Positions 43,689 to 51,816 of a stretch of 64,000 nucleotides of DNA are shown one piece after another. Position numbers and translations under genes: made by a program. The notes beneath the pieces are model-generated. The model was not told where the DNA came from, made no database searches, and worked only from the letters and a program-made list of their open reading frames with translations. Source of the stretch: Oceanobacillus damuensis (GTDB taxonomy: Bacteria > Bacillota > Bacilli > Bacillales > Amphibacillaceae). The stretch is taken from contig NZ_LQNF01000020.1 of assembly GCF_001618145.1 (NCBI RefSeq), positions 17,254 through 81,253 of the forward strand, read 5' to 3'. Positions within the stretch are counted from its first letter, which is position 1. Each line of letters begins with the position of its first letter.

Positions 43689-45116
43689 ATGTATAGAAGG
43701 AAAAAGCTAAAAAAATTAATTTCCAATCAAATGGTTATCATGCTCTGCGCCACAATTCTGTTGATTTCCATTATCTATTTTTTGCCGGAGCAAGTGAGCT
43801 GGGGAGCGAGAACGACAATCGGAATTATGATGTTTGGTCTTATTTTATGGGCATTTGTGCCAATACCGATTGGCATGACTTCACTGCTTGTCCTCGTATT
43901 ATTGATCTTATTGCAATCTGTAGAGATGGAAGTGGCACTTAGCGGATTTGCATCACCGGCAGTACTTCTGATTATTGCAGGAATGATGATAGCAACAGGC
44001 GTCAATCAGACAAATTTAATGGACCGCCTTACATATCGTTTACTGTCAAAATGGGGGAAATCCGCCAAAGGAATCTTTCTCTCGCTATTTTCACTAATGC
44101 AAGTGCAAGCATTTTTTATCCCTTCCACTGCCGTAAGAACATCACTGATGATGCCACTTGTTTCTTCTGCACTGGATGCAGTCGGTGCAAAAAAAGAAAC
44201 CAATTTCAGCAAATTGCTGCTCCTCAGTACAGCTTTCGGAGGGAATGTCAGTGGTGTTGCTATCTTGACAGCTGCAGTTGGAAATATATTGACGGTAGAG
44301 ATTCTCCGGCTATATTTGGGTACAACCCTTACCTATGTACAATGGTTTATATATGCATTACCGATATGGTTATTGCTGATGCTCGTTGTCCCAATTATTT
44401 TATGGAAACTATTCCCGCCAGAGAGTTTTTCATTTAATATGCTTCAAAAAGAGATGGACGAAAATTTGCAAAAGATAGGACCGTATACAATAGAGGACAA
44501 GAAATGCTTGGGAATTCTCGGATTTACGATTTTGATATGGGTCACAGAGCCATTCCATGGATATCACCCTACATTCGGAGCATTACTAGCGGTTGTTTTA
44601 ATGACAATGCCTGGCATCGGATTTGTGCAATGGAAAAAAATGATCGATGTGAATTTTGATATGGTGCTATTGATTGGCGCTACCTTATCCTTAGGATTTG
44701 CACTGATTGAGTCAGGTGCAATCGATCTCCTGGAGGTTCTCGTGACACCTGATTTTGTGTTAGAAGTCTTTTCCAACCCTTGGCTGGCAATTCCAATGGC
44801 AGTCATTGTTTCCCAAATCTACCATTTAGGAGTAACCAACGTATCAACTGCAGTTGTAACAATCATGCCCGTGCTAATCAGTCTATCGCAACAAGCTGGT
44901 CTTGACCCAGTAGTTATAAGCTTCGCGGCATCCGTGACTATTCTGCTTGGTTATATTCTTATCGTAGAAACCATGTCAAATGTGGTTGTCTATAGCAGTG
45001 GTAAAATCAGTCAGCGAGACTTCTTATTACCGGGAATATATTCAACGATAGCAAGCACAGTTATTACAATACTCGTTGCTTTCACTTGGTGGAGATGGCT
45101 TGGATTTTGGCCGTAA
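43689..45116 (+). CDS. SLC13/DASS family permease
   Basis: This is a sodium-coupled dicarboxylate, citrate or sulfate transporter. ATG 43689 is chosen because AGAAGG lies 8 bases upstream; TTG 43668 opens the frame. The 475 residues contain about 12 helices with FASPAVLLIIAGMMIATGVN, FIPSTAVRTSLMMPLVSSAL and FGGNVSGVAILTAAVGNIL. The second half repeats the motif as SQIYHLGVTNVSTAVVTIMP, the paired Asn-containing signatures of the DASS fold. It follows the TRAP system at 82 bases and is the second importer of the island. It could be for a related organic acid. Confidence 0.85.
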   Translation: MYRRKKLKKLISNQMVIMLCATILLISIIYFLPEQVSWGARTTIGIMMFGLILWAFVPIPIGMTSLLVLVLLILLQSVEMEVALSGFASPAVLLIIAGMMIATGVNQTNLMDRLTYRLLSKWGKSAKGIFLSLFSLMQVQAFFIPSTAVRTSLMMPLVSSALDAVGAKKETNFSKLLLLSTAFGGNVSGVAILTAAVGNILTVEILRLYLGTTLTYVQWFIYALPIWLLLMLVVPIILWKLFPPESFSFNMLQKEMDENLQKIGPYTIEDKKCLGILGFTILIWVTEPFHGYHPTFGALLAVVLMTMPGIGFVQWKKMIDVNFDMVLLIGATLSLGFALIESGAIDLLEVLVTPDFVLEVFSNPWLAIPMAVIVSQIYHLGVTNVSTAVVTIMPVLISLSQQAGLDPVVISFAASVTILLGYILIVETMSNVVVYSSGKISQRDFLLPGIYSTIASTVITILVAFTWWRWLGFWP

Positions 45117-45128
45117 CATATAGTTGGT

Positions 45129-45255
45129 GCGAAACTGGAATTAGGCACTCCCAAACTAAGCTAAGGCGCTCAACCTAGGTCTTCCAAAATCGAACTAAGA
45201 GATTGAAAACTGAACTAGGGGTCAGCCCCAGCCACTAAGCGATCTCTGAAAAGCA
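45129..45255. repeat. 20-21-bp repeat island E (AACTAAG core)
   Basis: AACT-like anchors lie at about 45133, 45154, 45172, 45193, 45213 and 45233 (steps 21, 18, 21, 20, 20). Units resemble AACTAAGCTAAGGCGCTCAA. It is more decayed than islands A, B and F. It follows the SLC13 permease gene and no terminator is seen. The rest of the gap to 45374 carries the leader of the next gene. Confidence 0.6.
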
Positions 45256-45320
45256 GCATAGACGTTCAACCTATCAATGTTCTTAATCAAAAAATTACAA
45301 AAACACAACAACCAGTTTAC

Positions 45321-45368
45321 ATCCCTCCTGTAACATTACTATTAAATACCATAGAAAATAGGAGGGAT
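45321..45368 (+). promoter_or_regulatory. Possible Shine-Dalgarno-sequestering stem in the leader
   Basis: ATCCCTCCT (45321-45329) is an exact reverse complement of AGGAGGGAT (45360-45368), which contains the ribosome site of the next gene. If both are in the transcript, the stem would hide that site. A possible promoter (TTTACA at 45316, TATTAA at 45340) would start transcription after the first arm, so this is uncertain. Confidence 0.35.
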
Positions 45369-45374
45369 TACATA

Positions 45375-47087
45375 ATGACGTTTAAAAAGAAGATCATTAC
45401 GGGCGCTACAGCAACTGTTCTATTTACAGGTACCATCCCATTCAACGTCTTTGCGGAACAACCACCTCTTTTTCAATTTTCCGGTGAGGATTTGACAGCT
45501 TCACAGGTAGGACAATATGATAGCGGCCTGGGTGAAGGCGGTACGGAAATCATGGCCTATGATCCTGAATTGCAGCGGGCTTTCGTTACAAATGGGGCAG
45601 CAGCTGGATTTGATATTCTATCATTTAAAAAGCTTAAATCTGGTAAATTCTCTGAAGTTACATCTGAAAAACGTATTTTACTGGAGAACTTCGGGATTGA
45701 GGGGATTGACGATATTACAAGTATCGCATCACATCCATACAAGGATTTGATAGCAATTTCCGTAGTCAGCAATCCGAAAACAGACCCAGGCTACATCGTA
45801 TTTGCTACAAAAGATGGAGAATATGTAAACCATGTACAAGTTGGCTCATTACCTGACATGGTCACATTTACCCCGGATGGTACAAAAGCAGTTGTCGCAA
45901 ACGAAGGGGAACCTGACGAAGATTACTCTGTGGACCCGGAAGGCTCGATTTCCATAATCGATGTAACAGGTGATCCAGCTGAGTTTACAGCTAACAACCT
46001 GACCTTTGAGGGGGTGGAACTGGATGACAAAGTAAGGATCGGCTCAGAAGGGACAACTTTACAGCAGCTGGAACCGGAATATGCAGCTGTTACCGATGAC
46101 AGTACAACAGCATACATATCTCTGCAGGAAAACAATGCCATTGCAACGGTAGATTTGGTAAATGAAGAAATCCTCGATGTGAAAGGCTTGGGCGTGAAAG
46201 ATCATTCCGTTCCGGGAAATGAACTGGATGCAAAAGACAATAATGAAACAAAAATTGAAAAACAGCCACTTCTAGGCTTCTATATGCCTGATGCCATCGA
46301 TACATTCACCGCAGATGGCAAAACATACATCCTGACGCCAAACGAAGGGGATGCACGTGATTATGATGCATACTCGGAAGAAGCGAGCATCAAGGATATA
46401 AAAGGCCAGATCCAGCTGAATGCCGACCACTATGAAGGATATACACAGAAAGAGCTTGATGAGGCTGTTGCAGGTGGGCTTCTGGATGAGCTGGGCAAAA
46501 CAGATATTACATTGGAAGACGGTAAAAATGATGAAGGCATTTATGAATCACTGCACACATACGGCGGTCGCAGCTTTTCTATTTTTGACGCGGATACGGT
46601 GGAGCTTGTTTATGACAGTGGCAGTGATTTTGAAAAAATTACAGCAGAAGCACTTCCCGAGCACTTCAATACAAATAATGATGAATTGAAATATGATGGC
46701 AGAAGTGATGCCAAGGGACCCGAGCCGGAAACTGTCGTAAGCGGTGAGATTGATGGGACAACCTATGCATTTATAGCACTGGAACGTTTTAGCGGGATCA
46801 TGGTTTACGATCTGTCAAACCCACTTAGCCCAGAGTTCAAGAAATTAATTTCCAGTCGCGACTTTAGTGAAGACGTGAAAGGGGATGTCTCTCCAGAAGG
46901 TCTGCAATTCATTGGAGCAAAACAAAGCCCTACTGGAAATGCTCTGCTTGCGACAACACATGAAGTTTCAGGGACAGTTGCTGTTTACGAGTTTAACGGT
47001 AAAATAAAAGGGTCTTCCGAATGGAATCAGAGTGACAACAAGCATCACAAAAATGGAAAAAATAAGCTTACTCCAATTGAACAGTAA
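45375..47087 (+). CDS. Secreted choice-of-anchor I family protein (esterase/phosphatase-like propeller)
   Basis: The 570 residues open with a signal peptide (about 1-28, ending FNVFAEQ). A beta-propeller-like domain follows with QYDSGLGEGGTEIMAYDPEL, AFVTNGAAAGFDIL, GYIVFATKDGEYVNHVQVGS, VTFTPDGTKAVVANEGEPDE and ILTPNEGDARDYDAYSEEA. The end has ALERFSGIMVYDLSNPLSPE. The pattern matches the choice-of-anchor I domain, also seen fused to 5'-nucleotidases and alkaline phosphatases. Here it stands alone with a short basic His/Lys-rich tail. The enzymatic role is unproven. AATAGGAGGG precedes the ATG. Confidence 0.8.
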   Translation: MTFKKKIITGATATVLFTGTIPFNVFAEQPPLFQFSGEDLTASQVGQYDSGLGEGGTEIMAYDPELQRAFVTNGAAAGFDILSFKKLKSGKFSEVTSEKRILLENFGIEGIDDITSIASHPYKDLIAISVVSNPKTDPGYIVFATKDGEYVNHVQVGSLPDMVTFTPDGTKAVVANEGEPDEDYSVDPEGSISIIDVTGDPAEFTANNLTFEGVELDDKVRIGSEGTTLQQLEPEYAAVTDDSTTAYISLQENNAIATVDLVNEEILDVKGLGVKDHSVPGNELDAKDNNETKIEKQPLLGFYMPDAIDTFTADGKTYILTPNEGDARDYDAYSEEASIKDIKGQIQLNADHYEGYTQKELDEAVAGGLLDELGKTDITLEDGKNDEGIYESLHTYGGRSFSIFDADTVELVYDSGSDFEKITAEALPEHFNTNNDELKYDGRSDAKGPEPETVVSGEIDGTTYAFIALERFSGIMVYDLSNPLSPEFKKLISSRDFSEDVKGDVSPEGLQFIGAKQSPTGNALLATTHEVSGTVAVYEFNGKIKGSSEWNQSDNKHHKNGKNKLTPIEQ

Positions 47088-47091
47088 GGCG

Positions 47092-47127
47092 AAAACAGGT
47101 CCAGCCATCAGGTTGGACCTGTTTTTC
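47092..47127 (+). terminator. Terminator of the choice-of-anchor I gene
   Basis: AAAACAGGTCCA pairs with TGGACCTGTTTT and is followed by TTTCC. Confidence 0.9.
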
Positions 47128-47236
47128 CTTAATTTACAAAGTTCATACGTTAAATTCACTTGGACTTAATAATTTTTGTCTATAATATATAATAAAAAGG
47201 TATATGATTCTCCTAAAAATGAGAAGGGATGATTTA

Positions 47237-47968
47237 ATGACAATACGAGGTATAGCCCATCAAGGTTATTCACTAAAGTATCCGGAAAACACATTATCTT
47301 CTTTTCAGGCAGCAATCGATTTAGGATTTTCGCACACCAAACTTGATGTTCATCTATCTAAAGACGGCGTTCCGGTTGTGATGAAGGACGCTACCATCGA
47401 TCGTATGACAGATGGATTTGGCGAAATCAAAAATTATACTTTCATGGAGTTACAGAAGTTTACGATTAACCATGATGAAAGAATCCCGACGCTCGAGGAA
47501 GTTTTGCGTCTGACAAAGGACCGCATGAAGGTGTTTGTGGAATTGAAACAGACTGGATTTTATCATGGCCTGGAAGAAAAGGTCTATGAAATCATAAAAA
47601 AAGTGAATGTGCTGGATCAGGTTTATGTCATTTCATTTAATCATCACTCCCTCGCAAGACTAAGAATCATCTCCAAAAAATTACAGATAGGCCCATTGGC
47701 AAATGAACTGCTCCCCCGGGAATGCGAATTTCTGAAACCTTTAAAGATATCTTTCTATGCCATACAATACAGTGGTTTGAAAAAAGAAAATATAAAAAAA
47801 TTCGAAGAGATGAACATACCAATCGCCGTCTGGCCGGTAAATACGATTGACCAAATGAAACAGATGCATCAATTCCCGTCCATTTTGATCGGTACGGACG
47901 AGCTGGAAAAATACCAGGCAATCTTTTACCCTGATACAATCCCTAATTGGCAGGAGGTGGGGATGTAG
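47237..47968 (+). CDS. Glycerophosphodiester phosphodiesterase-like protein, catalytic residues replaced
   Basis: The fold is clearly GDPD: IRGIAHQGYSLKYPENTLSS, FQAAIDLGFSHTKLDVHLSK, DGVPVVMKDATIDRMTDGFG, RIPTLEEVLRLTKDRM and KVFVELKQTG. ATG 47237 has GAGAAGGG upstream; the frame is open to 47204. There are 243 residues. Compared with the family signature, the Arg of H-R-G is Gln 9, the metal-binding Glu of E-x-D is Lys 35 and the catalytic His of H-D is Lys 50. Ordinary phosphodiesterase activity is unlikely; a binding, regulatory or altered function is more plausible. No signal peptide was seen. Confidence 0.82.
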   Translation: MTIRGIAHQGYSLKYPENTLSSFQAAIDLGFSHTKLDVHLSKDGVPVVMKDATIDRMTDGFGEIKNYTFMELQKFTINHDERIPTLEEVLRLTKDRMKVFVELKQTGFYHGLEEKVYEIIKKVNVLDQVYVISFNHHSLARLRIISKKLQIGPLANELLPRECEFLKPLKISFYAIQYSGLKKENIKKFEEMNIPIAVWPVNTIDQMKQMHQFPSILIGTDELEKYQAIFYPDTIPNWQEVGM

Positions 47969-48082
47969 ATGAGGAAAAAGGGTTTTAAAAGAACATTATA
48001 CTTCATGCTTCTTCCCGGTTTAATAGCAGTTGCTTTGTTTAGAATGAAACCGGAGGATAAATACGTAAGGGTTTGTGGATAA
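47969..48082 (+). CDS. Possible 37-residue membrane peptide coupled to the GDPD-like gene
   Basis: Its ATG directly follows the stop codon of the GDPD-like gene (TAG-ATG), with AGGAGGTGGGG 8-12 bases upstream inside that gene. The product has a basic N-terminus (MRKKGFKR), one short hydrophobic stretch (TLYFMLLPGLIAVALF) and a charged end. It is too short to classify. The arrangement suggests translational coupling. Confidence 0.4.
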   Translation: MRKKGFKRTLYFMLLPGLIAVALFRMKPEDKYVRVCG

Positions 48083-48149
48083 CCCCAAGGTTTATTAAAT
48101 GAGTTTAGTGGCAAAGAAAACGAGGTAATATTATATAGGTAACTGTTAT

Positions 48150-48187
48150 AGCCTGGAATGGACGATTAGTCTGCTTCCGGGCTTTTG
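48150..48187 (+). terminator. Terminator downstream of the GDPD-like unit
   Basis: AGCCTGGAA pairs with TTCCGGGCT (one T-G pair) around a 16-base loop and is followed by TTTGA. The gap to 48362 otherwise shows only AT-rich leader sequence. Confidence 0.6.
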
Positions 48188-48362
48188 AAACGAACCATTT
48201 TACTAATTAAGTTGATTTATTAATCATAGTTTTATATAATCATATGGGATATTAAAGTTATTAATCTTCTGCTATAAATCTATGTAACATAATTAGTTTA
48301 TTAAACGTCTATAAATAGTGTATCAAACGATTTGGGGATTAAATTACTGTAGGAGGATAAAA

Positions 48363-49412
48363 ATGGTATATATTGCTTTAGCTATTTGTTTTATTGCATC
48401 TATGTTAATTACACCTCTCGTTATAAAACTAGCAATTAAAGTCGGAGCTGTTGATAAGCCAAACGAAAGAAAAGTTCATGAAAAGCTAATGCCTAGACTT
48501 GGTGGATTAGCAATGTTTATAAGCTTTTTGATTGGTTTCTTAATTTTCATTCCGGAAACAATAGAAGCATGGCCAATTCTCCTAGGGTCAATTATCATCG
48601 TAACAATTGGAATTATTGATGATCTTAAAGAGCTATCTGCCAAGACTAAACTAGCTGGGCAGATTGCTGCAGCAGTCATCACGGTTCTTGGCGGAATTCA
48701 GATTGAATATATAACATGGTTTACAGGCGACATCATCCAGTTCGGAGGATGGGCTGTACCGCTAACAATAGTTTGGATAGTGGCAATAACAAATGCTATT
48801 AATTTAATAGATGGATTGGATGGACTTGCGGCAGGAGTTTCTTCCATCGTATTATTAACATTCTCAGCATTGGCAATCTCCATGGGGAATCCTTTGGTTG
48901 CACTGCTAGGTTTTATAATGTTAGGGAGTACACTTGGTTTTTTGGTTTTTAACTTCTACCCTGCGAAGATTTTTATGGGAGATACCGGTTCATTATTTCT
49001 TGGTTATGTGATTAGTGTACTGGCCGTGATGGGGCTCTTCAAGAACGTTGCGATATTCTCTTTGATTGTACCGATTATTATTTTGGGTGTACCGATTCTG
49101 GATACAACGTTTGCGATTATCCGTCGTATTATTCATAAGAAACCTTTATCAGCCCCAGATAAGTTTCACTTGCATCATTGTCTGATAAAATTGGGATTCA
49201 CACATCAGCAATCAGTTATCATAATTTACGCGATGAGTGGATTATTTAGCATTGCAGCAATTATTTTTACTAGAGCCACGCTTTGGGGATCGGCTTTACT
49301 CCTTCTTGCATTATTAGTAATTGTGGAATTAATTGTAGAAGTAACTGGATTAATAAGTGAAAAATATCGACCATTACTCCGCTTGATGGAAGTAAGCAAG
49401 GAAAAGAAATAA
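48363..49412 (+). CDS. MraY/WecA/TagO-family undecaprenyl-phosphate sugar-1-phosphate transferase (copy 2)
   Basis: The start is ATG 48363 with AGGAGG at 48351-48356; the GTG-initiated frame to 48318 reads through that site. The 349 residues have VDKPNERKVHEKLMPRLGGL, IGIIDDLKELSAKTKLAGQI, INLIDGLDGLAAGVSSIVLL, FYPAKIFMGDTGSLFLGYVI and HLHHCLIKLGFTHQQS. All catalytic Asp-rich loops are kept. It is a close paralogue of copy 1 (27961). It probably starts synthesis of the secondary wall polymer built by TagA, the flippase and CsaB encoded nearby, which is an inference from location. Confidence 0.88.
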   Translation: MVYIALAICFIASMLITPLVIKLAIKVGAVDKPNERKVHEKLMPRLGGLAMFISFLIGFLIFIPETIEAWPILLGSIIIVTIGIIDDLKELSAKTKLAGQIAAAVITVLGGIQIEYITWFTGDIIQFGGWAVPLTIVWIVAITNAINLIDGLDGLAAGVSSIVLLTFSALAISMGNPLVALLGFIMLGSTLGFLVFNFYPAKIFMGDTGSLFLGYVISVLAVMGLFKNVAIFSLIVPIIILGVPILDTTFAIIRRIIHKKPLSAPDKFHLHHCLIKLGFTHQQSVIIIYAMSGLFSIAAIIFTRATLWGSALLLLALLVIVELIVEVTGLISEKYRPLLRLMEVSKEKK

Positions 49413-49426
49413 TCTTATAATGAATG

Positions 49427-49472
49427 AAAATAACCGTTAGAAAAAGCAGTAGCTAATTCTAACGGTTATTTT
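49427..49472 (+). terminator. Terminator of the second TagO/WecA-like gene
   Basis: AAAATAACCGTTAGAA pairs perfectly with TTCTAACGGTTATTTT. The region 49473-49704 is AT-rich with no gene seen. Confidence 0.92.
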
Positions 49473-49704
49473 GTATTGTTAGCAAATAATACATCAAACA
49501 TACATATCTGATATTTTAATAATTTCCCAAACTAACTATTTTATTTACCTTTAAGCAGATATGTTAGGGAAGATTATACAAATGTATTAGGAAAAAATAA
49601 AAATAGTGATAATTGGGCATGACCCACATTATACTATTTTTTGCAATAATAATAAGGTAACTTTTTATTTAAAAATACGTCTAACCGTTTAAAGGGGAGA
49701 TAAG

Positions 49705-50151
49705 ATGAAATATGGAAAATTATGCTCTATTATAGGAATACTATTTCTTTTATCCGTTGGTTACGGTACAACTGAAGGCGATACAGTTATGAAAACGAAT
49801 CAACCCCAGAATACGGAACATAATAAACCGGGAGAATCAGTGTTAGTGATCGAAGGATTAGTCATAGAAAAAACACAAAGTCCTGGAAACCAAATTTTAG
49901 TAGCAGCGAATTTATATAGGGAAATGTTAGCCAATAAAACGAAAGAAGAAATAGAGGTAATTTCGATGAAAGAGGATCTTGCTTATTATCGTATTGAAAC
50001 AGAGATTTTTAATAAAGTAGAAGTAGGTATGGAGGTTGTTATTTTCCTTAATACATCGAACGAGCAGCTAGAAATGTACCCTCCTATAAGGTTTCCGGAA
50101 AGTGTAGAAATAAAAACCACTTCCTCTTATTCTATTGATTTTGTCACATAA
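49705..50151 (+). CDS. Secreted YobA/DUF3221-like protein with altered lipobox
   Basis: The 148 residues start with a signal-like segment (MKYGKLCSIIGILFLLSVGY). Relatives of this type are lipoproteins with L-x-G-C; here the expected Cys is Tyr 20, followed by GTTEGDT. The mature part (about 48-148) has VLVIEGLVIEKTQ, ILVAANLYREML and VGMEVVIFLNTSNEQ, a pattern resembling the small beta-rich DUF3221/YobA family. AAAGGGGAGA precedes the ATG. The family call is tentative and the function unknown. Confidence 0.55.
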   Translation: MKYGKLCSIIGILFLLSVGYGTTEGDTVMKTNQPQNTEHNKPGESVLVIEGLVIEKTQSPGNQILVAANLYREMLANKTKEEIEVISMKEDLAYYRIETEIFNKVEVGMEVVIFLNTSNEQLEMYPPIRFPESVEIKTTSSYSIDFVT

Positions 50152-50153
50152 AT

Positions 50154-50343
50154 TCAATGAAATCTTTTGGGACGCTTCCAGGATAAATATACAGGATTCC
50201 ACCAGTTGTAGAAAAACAAGGAACCAATTAAAAGCCCTATCTTACCTGCAACAGGATGCAAATTATTTAATAGAAAATATCCAATAAACATAACGAGGAA
50301 CGGGCAAAAAAACGAATATAAATTCGAATGAATTAAAGAGCAT
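50154..50343 (-). pseudogene. N-terminal remnant of an MBOAT O-acyltransferase gene (frameshifted, truncated)
   Basis: From ATG 50343 the minus strand reads LFNSFEFIFVFLPV, the usual opening of MBOAT proteins. After a frameshift near 50300 it continues in another frame as LVMFIGYFLLNN, then LLIGSLFFYNWWNPVYLSW, then KRPKRFH and a stop at 50156-50154. Only the first 60 or so residues remain of a protein normally about 400-480 long. It converges with the YobA-like gene. The gap 50344-50530 holds nothing else that I can support. Confidence 0.7.
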
Positions 50344-50530
50344 AGCAGTTAGATTCCTCAATAATAATTGGCTAATATAGTATTATCATACTATAAATAC
50401 AGTAGCCTATAAATACTTACTAACAAGTAGTTCTCGTAGTCTATCAATGATTTGGAAAAAAATACTCCTGACAAAGCTAAGTAATAATGATAAACTATAC
50501 TAGTTAATGACTTAAAAAAATGGTGATAAA

Positions 50531-51691
50531 ATGAAAAATCTAACGAAAAGGAATAGTTTGGACGAGATTCAGCTAGCTCGTGCATTTGCCATCATAGCTG
50601 TAATGGTAGTTCATTCCTCCTCAAGTGGAGTGACCAGTACGGAGCCGGATTCTCTACTCTTCCCTATTTATAACTTTCTAAATATAGCTGGTAAACTGGG
50701 GACACCCACGTTTATCATGCTTAGTAGCTTTGTTTTATTCTATAATTATTATCCAAGAGAGACATCATGGGATTTGATGAAGCGATTTTATACGAAACGA
50801 TTAAAGTATATATTAATTCCGTACATTCTATTTTCTGCTATTTATTTCGTATTAAAATGGTATGTATATTATGACTATCCGACAATTGGAGCGGCCTTTA
50901 GCAGATTTGTGGAATTGACTGCATTAGGCAAGGCACATCCGCATTTATATTTTGTGTTTATCAGTGTACAATTGTATATTCTTTTCCCATTGCTGTTAAT
51001 CATGTTTAAAAAATCGCCATTTCTTAGAAAAAATGCGATCTGGATAGGGATATTGCTGCAGTGGTTATGGGTTATTCTAAATAAAAATTATTTCCATATT
51101 ACATTAAAGGGATCTATTTCATTATCCTATCTATCATTCTATTTCATTGGAGCATATTTGGGAATCTATTATAATGAGATTAGAGCAAAAATGAAGGATC
51201 CATTGTTTAAGGATAAAGTAATTATTCCTTTATTCATTAGCTATGGTGCAATCGTAATTTTGTATACAGGTTATATGTATCTCGTCCGTATCGGGGCATT
51301 TGCGACTGTTGCGCCTTTTTTACCGGATACTGTCAATAGCTACTTGAGTGAATTTACATGGGCTATGCATGCACTGATAGCCGGACAGGTATTGTTCTAC
51401 CTTTCACATATAGCAAACAAAAAGTTCACTCCAAGAATGAAAATGATTTTTATGGAAATTGGCGCTACATCATTCGGAATCTACTTAATCCACCCATTGT
51501 TTCTGATGTTGTTTCGGGCCATCTATGACTCTGGAACGCCACTCATATACCATGGCTGGCAAATACTGACATTCATCCTGATTGGAATTTGCAGTTGGGT
51601 CGTCGTACGGTTTACCGCCCGCTACATCCCGCAGTACTGGATTATATTCGGGAAAATGCCACCGATGGAAAAGTTTCCGGTCAAAAAATAA
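50531..51691 (+). CDS. Acyltransferase-3 family membrane protein (OafA/YrhL-like)
   Basis: This is a polytopic O-acyltransferase that modifies surface glycans. The 386 residues contain about 10 helices. The family motif with the catalytic His is LARAFAIIAVMVVHSSSSG. Also seen are PTFIMLSSFVLFYNYYPRE, KRLKYILIPYILFS, HLYFVFISVQLYILFPLLL and the terminal SFGIYLIHPLFLMLF. A weak GGTGAT lies before the ATG at 50531. It lies in the surface-polymer region, next to a lost MBOAT acyltransferase. Acetylation of the wall polymer is an inference. Confidence 0.85.
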   Translation: MKNLTKRNSLDEIQLARAFAIIAVMVVHSSSSGVTSTEPDSLLFPIYNFLNIAGKLGTPTFIMLSSFVLFYNYYPRETSWDLMKRFYTKRLKYILIPYILFSAIYFVLKWYVYYDYPTIGAAFSRFVELTALGKAHPHLYFVFISVQLYILFPLLLIMFKKSPFLRKNAIWIGILLQWLWVILNKNYFHITLKGSISLSYLSFYFIGAYLGIYYNEIRAKMKDPLFKDKVIIPLFISYGAIVILYTGYMYLVRIGAFATVAPFLPDTVNSYLSEFTWAMHALIAGQVLFYLSHIANKKFTPRMKMIFMEIGATSFGIYLIHPLFLMLFRAIYDSGTPLIYHGWQILTFILIGICSWVVVRFTARYIPQYWIIFGKMPPMEKFPVKK

Positions 51692-51738
51692 AAAAACAGT
51701 CACGACGAGGTTTTATGCCTGGTTGTGGCTGTTTTTTA
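51691..51738 (+). terminator. Terminator of the acyltransferase gene
   Basis: AAAAAACAGTCACGAC pairs with GTTGTGGCTGTTTTTT (two mismatches), with a T run at the end. Confidence 0.85.
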
Positions 51739-51816
51739 TTTTGCTTCGCGTATGGCGACCTATACCAAAACAATGGCCAATTTAATGTGAGCAATGGCTT
51801 TTTATAAAAAATAGCC

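Noticed and set aside
45375..47087. Alkaline phosphatase or 5'-nucleotidase
   Set aside because: The metallophosphatase motifs are absent; only the associated choice-of-anchor I propeller-like domain is present.
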